A stretch of DNA of 56,052 nt from contig CAAGGF010000075.1 of the NCBI GenBank assembly GCA_900769325.1, positions 1 to 56,052 of the forward strand. The letters run 5' to 3'. The notes beneath the pieces were generated by a model. The model was not told the origin of the DNA. It did no database searches and was given only the letters and a program-made list of their open reading frames with translations. Shown here piece after piece: positions 39,042-48,074 of this stretch. The position numbers were made by a program, and so were the translations under genes. Source of the stretch: Spirochaetia bacterium. GTDB taxonomy: Bacteria > Spirochaetota > Spirochaetia > Treponematales > Treponemataceae. Each line of letters opens with the position of its first letter. Position 1 is the stretch's first letter.

Positions 39042-41203
39042 TGTTTAAGTTTGTTCTGCATAAAAATAACGGCATCTTCGCGTGCCTTTAATAGAATTTC
39101 TTTATCCCGCACGATGTCAGAAAGTCCGAGTGATAAAATGCCTGCCTGAACTGTTCCTGTAATTTCGCCTGGACCTCTTAATTTTAAATCGTTGTTTGCG
39201 ATGACAAATCCGTCTGTAGTTTCATAAAGGACTTTCATTCTTTCTATGCCTGTTTTTGTGATTTTGTCTGAATAAATTAAAAAACAATAAGATTGAAGTT
39301 TTCCGCGTCCAACCCTGCCTCTTAACTGATGAAGCTGAGCAAGACCGAATCTGTCTGCCTGCTCGATTACAATACATGTTGCAGAAGGAACATCAAAGCC
39401 GACTTCGATTACGGTTGTTGCAAGAAGAACCTGTATCTGATTATTTTTGAAGCGTTTGATTGTTTCTTCCTGTTCTTCTTGTGGTATTTTAGAATGAATC
39501 AGGCCGCATTTAAATTCCGGGAAAATTTTGGTTTGCAGTTTTTGAAATTCTGTTTCTGCACTTTTAAGGTCTGTGTTTAAATCTTCTGAATCTATTGCAG
39601 GATAAACAAAATATGCCTGGTGACCACGTTTTAATTCTGAACGGACTGCTTCAAAGGCTTTCCATTCGTTTTCTTCTTTTATGAGATGAGTTTTTACAGG
39701 AAGCCTTCCTTCAGGCATTGATTTAATCACACTTATGTCAAGGTCTCCGAAAACTGTAAGTGCTAAAGACTGAGGAATCGGGGTTGCACTCATCATCAGA
39801 AGGTGAGGTTCAAGATTTGTGTTTTTTTCTGAAACCGTCCTTCCTTTTGCGATGATTGCTTCCCTTTGAACGACACCGAATCTGTGCTGTTCATCGATGA
39901 TTGCAAGCTGAAGGTCGTTGTAGACAATTTGTTTTGAAAAAAGTGCATGTGTGCCGATGATGAAATCTATGTTTCCGTTTTTTAATTCTGAAAGAAGCAT
40001 ATTCCGGCCTTTTTGTTTTACATTTCCGGTTAAATATGCGATTTTTATTCCGAGCGGTGAAAGAAGATTTGCGGCATTTTCAGCATGCTGTTTTGCAAGA
40101 ATTTCGGTTGGAGCCATGAGGGCACATTGACCTTTCCAGTTTATGACTCTTAGGGCGATAAAAAAGGCAACAAGAGTTTTCCCGGAACCTACATCCCCCT
40201 GAAGAAGCCGGCTCATCGTGAAAGGCTGATTTGATATTGCCGTGTCAGTTAAAATTTTACTTCGTTCTTTATAGCCTCGGTCAATTTCATTGTTCATTTG
40301 ATAAATCGTGAACATCTGGTCTTCTGTAAGTTTAAATGGAAGTCTTTCAATAAGTTTTTTTTGAAGAGGAGAAAGATTTTTTTCAAAGTCATTTAAGTCA
40401 AAATTATTTTTTATTCTGTTGTTTTCATCAAAATTGCTTGAATAATCTATGGAAATCTCTGGAATGAAGCCTTTGTGTTTGAATGCACGCTCAAGGATAA
40501 CGCATTGAAAGTTGAAGAGTTCTTCAAAAATTAGGCTGTATCGGGCATCTTCTGCGTTTTTTAATGACATCGGATTGTGTACGGCTTTGATTGCATCTTT
40601 TTTTTGAAGAAGATGTCTTTTTATAATTATTTCGTCTGGAAGTTCATTTTCAAGGAGCTTTGCGTATTGAAAAACAGCGTTTGAAACTGCTTTTCTGATG
40701 TTTTTCTGCGTAAGTCCTTCTGTGAGTTTGTAAACCGGGAGAACGGCAGAATCTGGAAGCGGTGTATTTTTAAAATCTGAAAGTGGGGCAGAATCAGAAA
40801 GTTTTGTAATTTCAAATGATGTAGATTGAATTTGAGAGAATTTTACTTCAAATGTTCCTGTTACGCAGATGATGGAGCCGACGGGAAGGGATTTTTCATA
40901 AAAATTCCTGTTGAAACATATTAAACTTGCAGAACCTGTTCCGTCGTTTATAATCAGTTTTAATGTTTTCATCTTTCCGTAGCCGAACCATTGATGAGCT
41001 TGAACAGAACAGATTGTGTGAATTTTTTTATGTTTTTCAAAATCTTTTATGCTGATTTTTTCAGTTCTGTCATCGTAATTTTTTGGATAGAATGAAAGAA
41101 GGTCTGCAACAGTAAAAATGTTCAGTTTTGCAAGAAGTTTTTCCTGCTGAGGACCGATTCCGTGAATTGATGATACTGGAGTTTTTATGTCTTTTAATTT
41201 CAT
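39035..41203 (-). CDS. recG: RecG, ATP-dependent DNA helicase
   Basis: Superfamily 2 helicase that regresses stalled replication forks and branch-migrates Holliday junctions. The 722-residue protein has an N-terminal wedge/OB domain (RecG-type, about 60-170), then Walker A GDVGSGKT near residue 335, the helicase box DEQHRFG, SATPIPQSL, and the C-terminal QLRGRVGRG motif. Full length. Start ATG at 41203, one nt after the yggT stop, in the dnaE-yggT-recG operon. Confidence 0.97.
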   Translation of the reverse strand: MKLKDIKTPVSSIHGIGPQQEKLLAKLNIFTVADLLSFYPKNYDDRTEKISIKDFEKHKKIHTICSVQAHQWFGYGKMKTLKLIINDGTGSASLICFNRNFYEKSLPVGSIICVTGTFEVKFSQIQSTSFEITKLSDSAPLSDFKNTPLPDSAVLPVYKLTEGLTQKNIRKAVSNAVFQYAKLLENELPDEIIIKRHLLQKKDAIKAVHNPMSLKNAEDARYSLIFEELFNFQCVILERAFKHKGFIPEISIDYSSNFDENNRIKNNFDLNDFEKNLSPLQKKLIERLPFKLTEDQMFTIYQMNNEIDRGYKERSKILTDTAISNQPFTMSRLLQGDVGSGKTLVAFFIALRVINWKGQCALMAPTEILAKQHAENAANLLSPLGIKIAYLTGNVKQKGRNMLLSELKNGNIDFIIGTHALFSKQIVYNDLQLAIIDEQHRFGVVQREAIIAKGRTVSEKNTNLEPHLLMMSATPIPQSLALTVFGDLDISVIKSMPEGRLPVKTHLIKEENEWKAFEAVRSELKRGHQAYFVYPAIDSEDLNTDLKSAETEFQKLQTKIFPEFKCGLIHSKIPQEEQEETIKRFKNNQIQVLLATTVIEVGFDVPSATCIVIEQADRFGLAQLHQLRGRVGRGKLQSYCFLIYSDKITKTGIERMKVLYETTDGFVIANNDLKLRGPGEITGTVQAGILSLGLSDIVRDKEILLKAREDAVIFMQNKLKQK

Positions 41204-41204
41204 A

Positions 41205-41798
41205 TCAAAATGGAATTACGGTGTAGATTAACTGTCTTAAAAAATTAAAGAGAAAACTTCCGGAAACAGAAATAACAATCAGTTCAATTAAGAAAATAAT
41301 AAGTGAAGTTGTGTAAGAAATATTTCTTTTTCCTGTAAAAATTTTTGCAAAATTATATGAAAATCTTGAAAGAATCTGGTCAAGAATTGTCCACGGTGAA
41401 TTGTAGTAAATTTTATTCCGGTTTATGGCAAGGGAAATCAGGCGGATTATTACGAGAAGAAGTACAAATGAGATGAACGAAAAAATAAGGTTCCACAGCA
41501 TAAAAATAAGCTGCGAAAGAATTTGTGCAACATAAAGGCGACCTGTTACGGCAATTCCTTTTATGATTGAAGAAAGTGCTGAAAGAACGAAAAATGCTAT
41601 CAATGGAGAAAAATCAATGGAACCGGCTTGAAGCGGAAGTTTTCTGAAGATATTTAAAAATGGGTCTGTAATTGATGAAAGAACTCTCATTACTGGAGAA
41701 TAGTTTAGGGAAGGAAACCAGCTTAAAATGATTCTGAAAAAACATAGCCAGTAATATAATTGAATTATTTGTGCTAAAAAGAAAAAAAAGTTCTGCAT
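41205..41798 (-). CDS. YggT-family membrane protein
   Basis: 197-residue inner-membrane protein with two tandem YggT repeats, each a pair of hydrophobic helices; the first repeat holds the family motif ILSWFPSL...ITDPFLNIFRKLPL around residues 24-56. The second repeat (about 110-190) is more diverged. YggT proteins are linked to osmotic or cell-division functions but have no firm role. GGAGG precedes the ATG. It is the middle gene of dnaE-yggT-recG. Confidence 0.85.
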   Translation of the reverse strand: MQNFFFFLAQIIQLYYWLCFFRIILSWFPSLNYSPVMRVLSSITDPFLNIFRKLPLQAGSIDFSPLIAFFVLSALSSIIKGIAVTGRLYVAQILSQLIFMLWNLIFSFISFVLLLVIIRLISLAINRNKIYYNSPWTILDQILSRFSYNFAKIFTGKRNISYTTSLIIFLIELIVISVSGSFLFNFLRQLIYTVIPF

Positions 41799-41818
41799 AT
41801 AGTTCCTCCATATTTTAT

Positions 41819-44800
41819 TTATTCAAGCCATGCATTTTTTACATACGGCATTGATTTTACTGTGTTTAAATTTTCGTTTGAGCCTTGAATTGTAAGCATA
41901 TTGTTCGCTTTTACGATGTAAGAGCCTTGATTTGTGTCAATATGAAAGAAGATATTGCATGAACCGTGATTGTCGAAGAGAAAGTTTTTGAGTGAAATAA
42001 TCTGTTTTTCTGATTCAAAATCGTTTTCAAGTTCAATGTGAAATTCTTTTATTGCGTGCTCTTTTAAATTGTTGATGTCTTCAATTGATTCAACGATGAA
42101 ATTTGGTTCCCTGTCTTCTTTTTTGTCGACTCTGCCTTTGAAAGCATAAACTTCGCCCTGCATGATTTTTGCACCGAATTCTTCCCATTGTTTTGGAAAA
42201 AATGTTAAATCGATTGAGCCCTGCATATCCTGAAGTTTTGCAAAACTCATAAGTTTGTTGCTTGATTTTGTTGTTATCGTCCTTAAGTCTGTGATTGTGC
42301 CTAAAATCGTGTAAAGTTTTCCTTGAGTTTTGTTCTGCCATGAAGGAGATGCAGACTGAACTTGAGCCTGTTTTTCAGCAAGAAATTCTTTTACGGCCCT
42401 TTCAAAATTATCTGAAGTGAGCGTTACGGAAGTGTCGATTATTTTTTTGTAATCGTCAAGCGGATGACCTGAAACATAAGAACCGATGATTTCTTTTTCC
42501 ATGTTGAGTTTTTCGATGTTCGGAATGTCTTTAGAAAGTTCGAATTTGAAATCTACAAAAGTTTTTTCTTCTGTGTTTCCGAATAAATCGCCCTGACCTG
42601 AACTTTCATCTCTGCTTAATTGTTCGACATATTCTATAGCCCGTTCGAGATTTAAAAGAAGGGTTGGTCTGTTGAACCTTAAAAGATTATGGTCGTCGGT
42701 GTTTTCGATTCCTGTGTAGTCAAATGCTCCCGTTTTTATGCAGACTTCGATTGCTTTTGTGTTCATTACTTTTTTTTCGCGTCCGAATTCGTCTTTTACG
42801 GTTTTTGGAATCATTCGCTTTAGAAAATCCATGAAACTCTTGAAGTCTCCGTTTTGGTTTCGTTCTGCTACGATGCTGTCTGCAACTTCTTTTCCCATGC
42901 CTTTCATTCCGCGGAAGGCAAAAATAATTTCACCGTTTAAAACATCGAATTCTGCATAAGATTTATTGATGTCTGGCGGTGCAACATGAAGACCGATTCT
43001 TTTGGCTTCTTCAAGATATTTTGGAATTCCGTCTGTTGATGTTAATTCGTTTGTAAGGTTTGCAGCCATAAATTCTGCCGGAAAATGGCATTTGAGATAC
43101 CCAGTTCTGTAAGCTAAAACTGTATATGCTGCTGCGTGCGATTTGTTAAAACCGTAGCCGGCAAACGGAATCATGATTTCAAAAATATCGGCTGCGTGCT
43201 GTTCTGTAAAGCCTTTTTTAAGCGCACCTTCGATAAATTCTTTCTTTTTTCCCATAAGGACTTCAGGCTTTTTCTTTCCCATGGCACGGCGAAGCATGTC
43301 TGCACCGCCTAAAGAAAATCCTGCTATTTTCTGGGAAACCTGCATAACCTGTTCCTGATAAACCATAACGCCGTAAGTTTCTTTTAAAAGTTCTTCAAGG
43401 CATGGATCAGGATAGTGGACGGTTTCAGGCTTCCATTTTCCGTCAATGTATTGAGGAATGTAGTCCATAGGTCCCGGTCGGTACAGAGCGTTTAAGGCAA
43501 CAAGTTCTTCTATGCATCTAGGCTGAACTTGGCGTAAGATTTTCTGCATTCCAGGTGATTCAAATTGGAAAATTGCAATTGAGTCTCCGCGGCAAAACAT
43601 GTCAAATGTTTCGGAATCTGATTCGCTTACTTTTGAAACATCGAATTTTTCTGTACCGGGTTTTCTGTGCCTGTTTATGATGTCTTCTGCGTATCGGATT
43701 AATGAAAGCGTTTTTAGTCCGAGGTAGTCGAATTTTACAAGTCCGCACGGTTCGATTATATCCATCGTGTACTGTACACCGACTTCACCTGTTTTTGGGT
43801 CTTTGAAAATTGGAGCCCAGTCAGGAAGCGGGGAAAGGGAAATTACCATGCCAGAAGCGTGAAGACCTGTGTTTCTGTTACAGTTTTCAAGTTTTACTGC
43901 AAGTTCAAAAAGTTTTTGATAGCGTGGCTCGGAAAGGTATTTTTCAAGCTGACCGCCTTCTGGAGCCGGAAATTTTTCTGTAGGATGAAAAGCATCTTTT
44001 AATTTTGCTTTTGGATTGTCTGGAATGCATTCTTTGAGCATCGTTACTTCAGAAAGAGGAATTCCTAAAACTCTTCCAACATCTGCAATACACTGCTTTG
44101 GTTTTAAAGTTCCGAATGTGACTATGTGTCCTACCTGCGGATCTCCGTATAAATCTCGTGTGTGCTGAATTATGTCCTGTCTGAAATCGAAATCCATATC
44201 AATATCGAAATCTGGCATTGAAATTCGTTCAGGATTTAAAAATCGTTCAAAAAGAAGATTGTATTTAAAAGGGTCGATGTCTGTAATCGTCATGGAGTAG
44301 GCTACAACTGAACCTGCACCTGAGCCTCGCCCCGGACCGATTGGAATGTAGGGTTTTTCTTTTTTGTGAATGTTGTCGTAAGTTGATTTTGACCAGTTGA
44401 TGAATTCCCATACGATTAGAAAATACCCTGAAAAGCCCATTTTGAATATGATTCCAAGTTCGTATTCGACTCTTGCCCTGATTTTTGGGGTAATTTCTTT
44501 GTAACGCATTCGAAGTCCTTTTTCTACAAGGTGCCTTACAAAATCGTCCTGATTTTTTGTGTAATCTTCATGAGTCTGGAATTCTTTTGGAAGTTCAAAT
44601 CGCGGAAGACAAGTTTTTAATTCCTGTGTGGTGTACTGATGAATCGTGAGATGACACATGTTTGCAATTTTTATCGTATTTTCGTATGCTTCCGGAAGTT
44701 CCGGGAAAAGAGAGCGCATTTCCTGTTCAGTTTTAAAATACCATTCAGTCTTTCCTCCTCCCATCGTTTGTCTGTCCGGGTCAGAAAGAAGTTTTTTAAA

Positions 44801-45523
44801 ACCTATGCACCTTAGAACATCCTGTGCTTCGGCATCTTCTTTGTTCATGTAGTGAATGTCGTTTGTGACGACCATAGGAATGTTGTGTTTTCTTGCAAGT
44901 GCAATGAGTTTTGGATTGATTTCTTTTTGTTCTGGAAGCCCGTGGTCCTGAAGTTCGATGTAAAAATGGTCAGGTCCGAACAGTTTTGAATATCGTTCAA
45001 TAAAATCGTCAGCTTCTTCCGGTTTTCCGTTTAAAAGAATTTGCGGAAGTTCACCTGCGATACATGCAGAAAGACATATTAAGCCTTCATGCCGTTTTTT
45101 TAGCATTTCAAAGTCGATTCTTGGTTTTCCTGCGTACTGACCTTCTGTGTTTGCATCTGAACAAAGCCATGACATATTTTTGTAGCCGGTTTCGTTTTCG
45201 CAAAGAAGGACAAGATGATAGTTGTTTCTTCCGAATTTTGTTTTTTCTTTTTTTAAGTGATTGTCCGCAACATAAAATTCACAACCGACAATCGGGTTTA
45301 TACCGTTTGCGTGGCAGATGTGTTCAAAATTTAATACACCGAACATATTTCCGTGGTCTGTAAGTGCAAGAGCCGGCATATTAAGTTCTTTTGCCCGTGC
45401 AATCAGTGAATCAAGTTTGCAGCAGCTGTCTAAAAGAGAATAATCTGAATGTACATGAAGGTGTACAAAAGATGCAACTGGAGTTCCTTCTGGGGCGCCA
45501 GGAAAAATATTGATATCTGCCAT
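41819..45523 (-). CDS. dnaE: DNA polymerase III alpha subunit
   Basis: Replicative DNA polymerase catalytic subunit, 1234 residues. An N-terminal PHP domain (HLHVHSDYS at 22-30) precedes the C-family polymerase core with GPGRGSGAGSVVAY and the catalytic PDFDIDMDFDFR near residue 440. The fingers and tandem HhH region, then an OB-fold domain (about 1040-1130), follow. This is DnaE1 type, not PolC. AAGGA precedes the ATG, and the upstream minus-strand -10 TATAAT lies at 45600-45595. It opens the dnaE-yggT-recG operon. Confidence 0.97.
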   Translation of the reverse strand: MADINIFPGAPEGTPVASFVHLHVHSDYSLLDSCCKLDSLIARAKELNMPALALTDHGNMFGVLNFEHICHANGINPIVGCEFYVADNHLKKEKTKFGRNNYHLVLLCENETGYKNMSWLCSDANTEGQYAGKPRIDFEMLKKRHEGLICLSACIAGELPQILLNGKPEEADDFIERYSKLFGPDHFYIELQDHGLPEQKEINPKLIALARKHNIPMVVTNDIHYMNKEDAEAQDVLRCIGFKKLLSDPDRQTMGGGKTEWYFKTEQEMRSLFPELPEAYENTIKIANMCHLTIHQYTTQELKTCLPRFELPKEFQTHEDYTKNQDDFVRHLVEKGLRMRYKEITPKIRARVEYELGIIFKMGFSGYFLIVWEFINWSKSTYDNIHKKEKPYIPIGPGRGSGAGSVVAYSMTITDIDPFKYNLLFERFLNPERISMPDFDIDMDFDFRQDIIQHTRDLYGDPQVGHIVTFGTLKPKQCIADVGRVLGIPLSEVTMLKECIPDNPKAKLKDAFHPTEKFPAPEGGQLEKYLSEPRYQKLFELAVKLENCNRNTGLHASGMVISLSPLPDWAPIFKDPKTGEVGVQYTMDIIEPCGLVKFDYLGLKTLSLIRYAEDIINRHRKPGTEKFDVSKVSESDSETFDMFCRGDSIAIFQFESPGMQKILRQVQPRCIEELVALNALYRPGPMDYIPQYIDGKWKPETVHYPDPCLEELLKETYGVMVYQEQVMQVSQKIAGFSLGGADMLRRAMGKKKPEVLMGKKKEFIEGALKKGFTEQHAADIFEIMIPFAGYGFNKSHAAAYTVLAYRTGYLKCHFPAEFMAANLTNELTSTDGIPKYLEEAKRIGLHVAPPDINKSYAEFDVLNGEIIFAFRGMKGMGKEVADSIVAERNQNGDFKSFMDFLKRMIPKTVKDEFGREKKVMNTKAIEVCIKTGAFDYTGIENTDDHNLLRFNRPTLLLNLERAIEYVEQLSRDESSGQGDLFGNTEEKTFVDFKFELSKDIPNIEKLNMEKEIIGSYVSGHPLDDYKKIIDTSVTLTSDNFERAVKEFLAEKQAQVQSASPSWQNKTQGKLYTILGTITDLRTITTKSSNKLMSFAKLQDMQGSIDLTFFPKQWEEFGAKIMQGEVYAFKGRVDKKEDREPNFIVESIEDINNLKEHAIKEFHIELENDFESEKQIISLKNFLFDNHGSCNIFFHIDTNQGSYIVKANNMLTIQGSNENLNTVKSMPYVKNAWLE

Positions 45524-45594
45524 TTTTTATCCTTAAAATAGGGAAGTTTAAAAATCAGTTTTAGAGATTTTTTTTGTCTGAATTTTACAGATAC

Positions 45595-45600
45595 ATTATA
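45595..45600 (-). promoter_or_regulatory. dnaE -10 box
   Basis: Minus-strand TATAAT, about 70 nt before the dnaE ATG, with a weak -35 (TTTATC) at 17 nt. Confidence 0.4.
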
Positions 45601-45637
45601 GTCGATTTTTTTAATTCGATAAACAATAAGATGCACA

Positions 45638-46099
45638 TTATTTTTCGTTTTTTAGAATTTGATTTAAAAAAGCACTGCATCCTTCAAGAATGTCGCTGTA
45701 TGTTTCTTCAAAATTATGCGTATACCACGGATCTCGTATGTCCCTGTCTTTATTTGCAAAAGAAAGAAGAAGTTTTATTTTATCACAAGGGTCTTTATTC
45801 CATTCGCGCTGCATATAGTAGATGTTTTCTACATCCATTGCAATAAGGTAGTCAAAGTTATTGTAATCTGAATCAGTGATTTTTCTTGCTTTTCTTTTTG
45901 AAAAAGGAATGTCATTTTTTAAAAGAACTTTTTTTGCACCCTGATGCATATCGTTCCCGATTTCTTCCGTGCTTGTTGCAGCTGATTCAATGTAAAAATT
46001 TTGTGAAAGTCCTTTTTGAGAAACAAGTTTTTTCATGATAAATTCTGCCATTGGAGAGCGGCAGATGTTTCCGTGGCAAACAAATAAAATTCTAGTCAT
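45638..46099 (-). CDS. Low-molecular-weight protein tyrosine phosphatase
   Basis: 153 residues. The phosphate-binding loop CHGNICRSP (Cys8, Arg14) sits at the N terminus, and the general acid Asp occurs in RDPWYTHNF near residue 122. It could act on tyrosine or arginine phosphates of proteins. The N terminus is fixed by the family (MTRILFVCHGN), and the ATG has no Shine-Dalgarno site; TATATT ends 6 nt before it, so the mRNA is probably leaderless. Confidence 0.93.
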   Translation of the reverse strand: MTRILFVCHGNICRSPMAEFIMKKLVSQKGLSQNFYIESAATSTEEIGNDMHQGAKKVLLKNDIPFSKRKARKITDSDYNNFDYLIAMDVENIYYMQREWNKDPCDKIKLLLSFANKDRDIRDPWYTHNFEETYSDILEGCSAFLNQILKNEK

Positions 46100-46105
46100 A
46101 TTTTA

Positions 46106-46134
46106 AATATAATGTAAGAAAAATCTAAAAGCAA
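46106..46134 (-). promoter_or_regulatory. Promoter abutting the tyrosine phosphatase start
   Basis: Minus-strand TTGCTT (46134-46129), 17 nt, TATATT (46111-46106), then 6 nt to the ATG. The -35 is weak. Confidence 0.45.
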
Positions 46135-46138
46135 CTTT

Positions 46139-46411
46139 TTAATTAAAATCAAAAGATAAATTTTCTTTTTCGGCTTGAAAAATGTTGATGTCCTCTGGAT
46201 TGTATGAAAGTTCAAGAGGTAAATTTTGAATTTCGTCTGTGGATAAGTTTAAAGTTTTGGCATAAAGTTCGATTTCTTTAAAGAGTTTGTAAATTTTTAA
46301 ATATGTGCAGTCGGTTTTTTGTTTTTCGTTTACTGAGCCGGAGAAAGATTTTAATTGATCTGAAAGGGATGATTTTATTATTTCTAAATCTTTAAAATTT
46401 ATTGAAAGCAT
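46139..46411 (-). CDS. Small hypothetical protein, 90 residues
   Basis: Not recognised. It has a mostly helical, Lys/Glu/Ser-rich sequence with no signal or membrane segment and an acidic C terminus. There is no Shine-Dalgarno site; TAGAAT with an upstream TGA (extended -10) ends 6 nt before the ATG, which supports a real, leaderless gene. It is divergent from the 48-residue gene at 46478 and shares its -35 area. Confidence 0.55.
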   Translation of the reverse strand: MLSINFKDLEIIKSSLSDQLKSFSGSVNEKQKTDCTYLKIYKLFKEIELYAKTLNLSTDEIQNLPLELSYNPEDINIFQAEKENLSFDFN

Positions 46412-46417
46412 CGTTTT

Positions 46418-46470
46418 ATTCTATCATTTTTTTTATTCTATTTGAATAACCTTAAAGAATTTTATATACT
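46418..46470. promoter_or_regulatory. Divergent overlapping promoters for two leaderless genes
   Basis: Minus strand: TTCAAA (46446-46441), 17 nt, TGA-TAGAAT (-10 at 46423-46418), 6 nt to ATG 46411. Plus strand: TTGAAT (46442-46447), 17 nt, TATACT (46465-46470), 7 nt to ATG 46478. The two -35 boxes overlap, so RNA polymerase cannot hold both at once. Confidence 0.6.
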
Positions 46471-46477
46471 TAAAACT

Positions 46478-46624
46478 ATGACAGAAGTTTTTGAAAATTG
46501 GACGGCCTATGACGACTGGCTTATTGAAAATTACAATTCATACGATATTTACAGTGTAGAAGAATCAGACGGTAAAGTTTGCATCGAATATTGCGAAAAA
46601 GGCAAATTACAAAATTTGTCTTAA
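46478..46624 (+). CDS. Small hypothetical protein, 48 residues
   Basis: Acidic, Tyr-rich peptide, MTEVFENWTAYDDW at the start, of unknown family. An in-frame start farther upstream exists but would lie inside the promoter. The ATG at 46478 follows TTGAAT-17-TATACT by 7 nt, so transcription should begin at the start codon. The outer-membrane-like protein gene begins 32 nt later with its own ribosome binding site, so the two are probably co-transcribed. Confidence 0.5.
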   Translation: MTEVFENWTAYDDWLIENYNSYDIYSVEESDGKVCIEYCEKGKLQNLS

Positions 46625-46656
46625 AAAATCATAATTTTTATAAAGGTTTTTCTTCC

Positions 46657-47160
46657 ATGAATAAAAAAATTCTTTTTCTTATAGTTTTGTTTTTTCCGTC
46701 TTTTCTTTTTTCAATGGGAATCGGACCTGCTGTAGGTGCAAATCAAAAAATTGAATACGATTCTTCTTATTCTGCATCTTTTGGAGCCTCCTGCAGTTTG
46801 AAACTTGATACAATGCCGTTTTATTTTACATTTTCAACGGAATACAATCCTTTTTCAAACGATTTTGACATAAATTTAAGTTCAGATTTTTGGATTTTTA
46901 ATCCAGAGATTCTTCCAAACTGGAATTTTTTCTTTGGAGCCGGAACTTCTCTAGGCGTAAACTGCTTTTCCGATAAAGTTTGTTTTAATTTTGGTCCAAG
47001 GCTCGTTACAGGTTTTTCATGGATTTTATTCGACGGTTTTCTTGAAATTTTTGTTCAGCAGGCTGCCTGTCAGAATGTGTCGTTTGAATTTGGTGCAAAG
47101 GGAAGAACTTTTTACCCGCTTGAACTTCCGTTTTCTTTCGGCGTAAGGTTTTGGGATTAA
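46657..47160 (+). CDS. Small outer-membrane beta-barrel-like protein
   Basis: 168 residues with a signal peptide (about 1-19, ending LFS) followed by alternating aromatic and small residues typical of an 8-strand outer-membrane barrel, such as FYFTFSTEYNPF and NWNFFFGAGTSLGV; it ends in FGVRFWD, near the aromatic C-terminal residue of barrel proteins. Family not recognised. The ATG at 46657 is used because it begins the signal peptide and AAAGG lies upstream. Its TAA overlaps the convergent rlmJ stop by 4 bp. Confidence 0.6.
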   Translation: MNKKILFLIVLFFPSFLFSMGIGPAVGANQKIEYDSSYSASFGASCSLKLDTMPFYFTFSTEYNPFSNDFDINLSSDFWIFNPEILPNWNFFFGAGTSLGVNCFSDKVCFNFGPRLVTGFSWILFDGFLEIFVQQAACQNVSFEFGAKGRTFYPLELPFSFGVRFWD

Positions 47161-48074
47161 ATTTTTTTTATGGAAAAACCTGAATTTTCTCCGAGTGCAT
47201 TTGAAATATACGGAAGGCATTTTTCAAGAAATTTGTCGGTGTTCCATGTCGGGTTTACAATCAAAAGTGCGCTTCCGTAAAGGCGAGGAATGGCATTTTT
47301 TTCTAAATTTTTTAAATCAGTTTCGATGTGAGAATCTTCTTTTTCAACTAAAAGTTCAGAAATGAGAATTTCAGCGTTTTGATTTATTTTTTTGACTGAT
47401 TCCGTGATTTTTTCATTCATTTCCGTGATTTTTTTTATTCTGTAAGAAAGAAGCGGATACCAGAGGATTATAGTTGCTGCATTCCATTTTTTGTAGATTT
47501 CGCTTACTGTTGTTTGTGTATTTTCGTAATCTGAAAGTTCTTCGTAACTCGGGTCGATTAAGACGGCTCCCCGTTTTATTTGAGGCGGAATTTTTGATTT
47601 TAGCGATGTCCAGGAAGATGAGTTTTCGATAAATACTTTTGAATTTTTTAAGTTGAAAGTTTTTTTTGCGTTCAAGATATTTTCTTCAAGTTTTTGAAAT
47701 TCGGTTTTGTGAAGTTCTGTCAGAAAAAGAGGGGAATCAGTTTTCTTTTTTATAAAGGTGATTAACGGACTTCCGGGGTATTGATTTTTGTCTGTAAAAT
47801 ATTTTATGAAATCAAGATAATTTTTTAATTCGGAAGGAACTTCTGAAGGATTTTTTTGTGCGTTTGATAAAAGTTTTAAAATTCCTTTTTCACATTCTTT
47901 TGTTTTTTGTGCTTCTTCTGATTTTAAATCGTATAAGGCTCTTCCTGCATGTGAATCGAAAAAAGTGTATGGTTTTTCTTTTTTATTTAAATATTCGATT
48001 GTGTAAAGGAGAACCGTGTGTTTTAAAATATCGGCGTGATTTCCCGCGTGAAATTGATGTAAATATGAAAGCAT
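47157..48074 (-). CDS. rlmJ: RlmJ, 23S rRNA adenine-N6 methyltransferase (A2030)
   Basis: SAM-dependent methyltransferase that methylates A2030 of 23S rRNA in E. coli. The 305-residue protein has the distinctive N terminus LSYLHQFHAGNHADILKH, the DSHAGRALYDL loop (about 40-50) that binds SAM and the catalytic GAVLIDPSYE motif; the usual DPPY is DPSY here. It starts directly after the nadE stop (no gap), with AAGG inside nadE as ribosome site. Convergent with the barrel protein gene. Confidence 0.88.
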   Translation of the reverse strand: MLSYLHQFHAGNHADILKHTVLLYTIEYLNKKEKPYTFFDSHAGRALYDLKSEEAQKTKECEKGILKLLSNAQKNPSEVPSELKNYLDFIKYFTDKNQYPGSPLITFIKKKTDSPLFLTELHKTEFQKLEENILNAKKTFNLKNSKVFIENSSSWTSLKSKIPPQIKRGAVLIDPSYEELSDYENTQTTVSEIYKKWNAATIILWYPLLSYRIKKITEMNEKITESVKKINQNAEILISELLVEKEDSHIETDLKNLEKNAIPRLYGSALLIVNPTWNTDKFLEKCLPYISNALGENSGFSIKKI

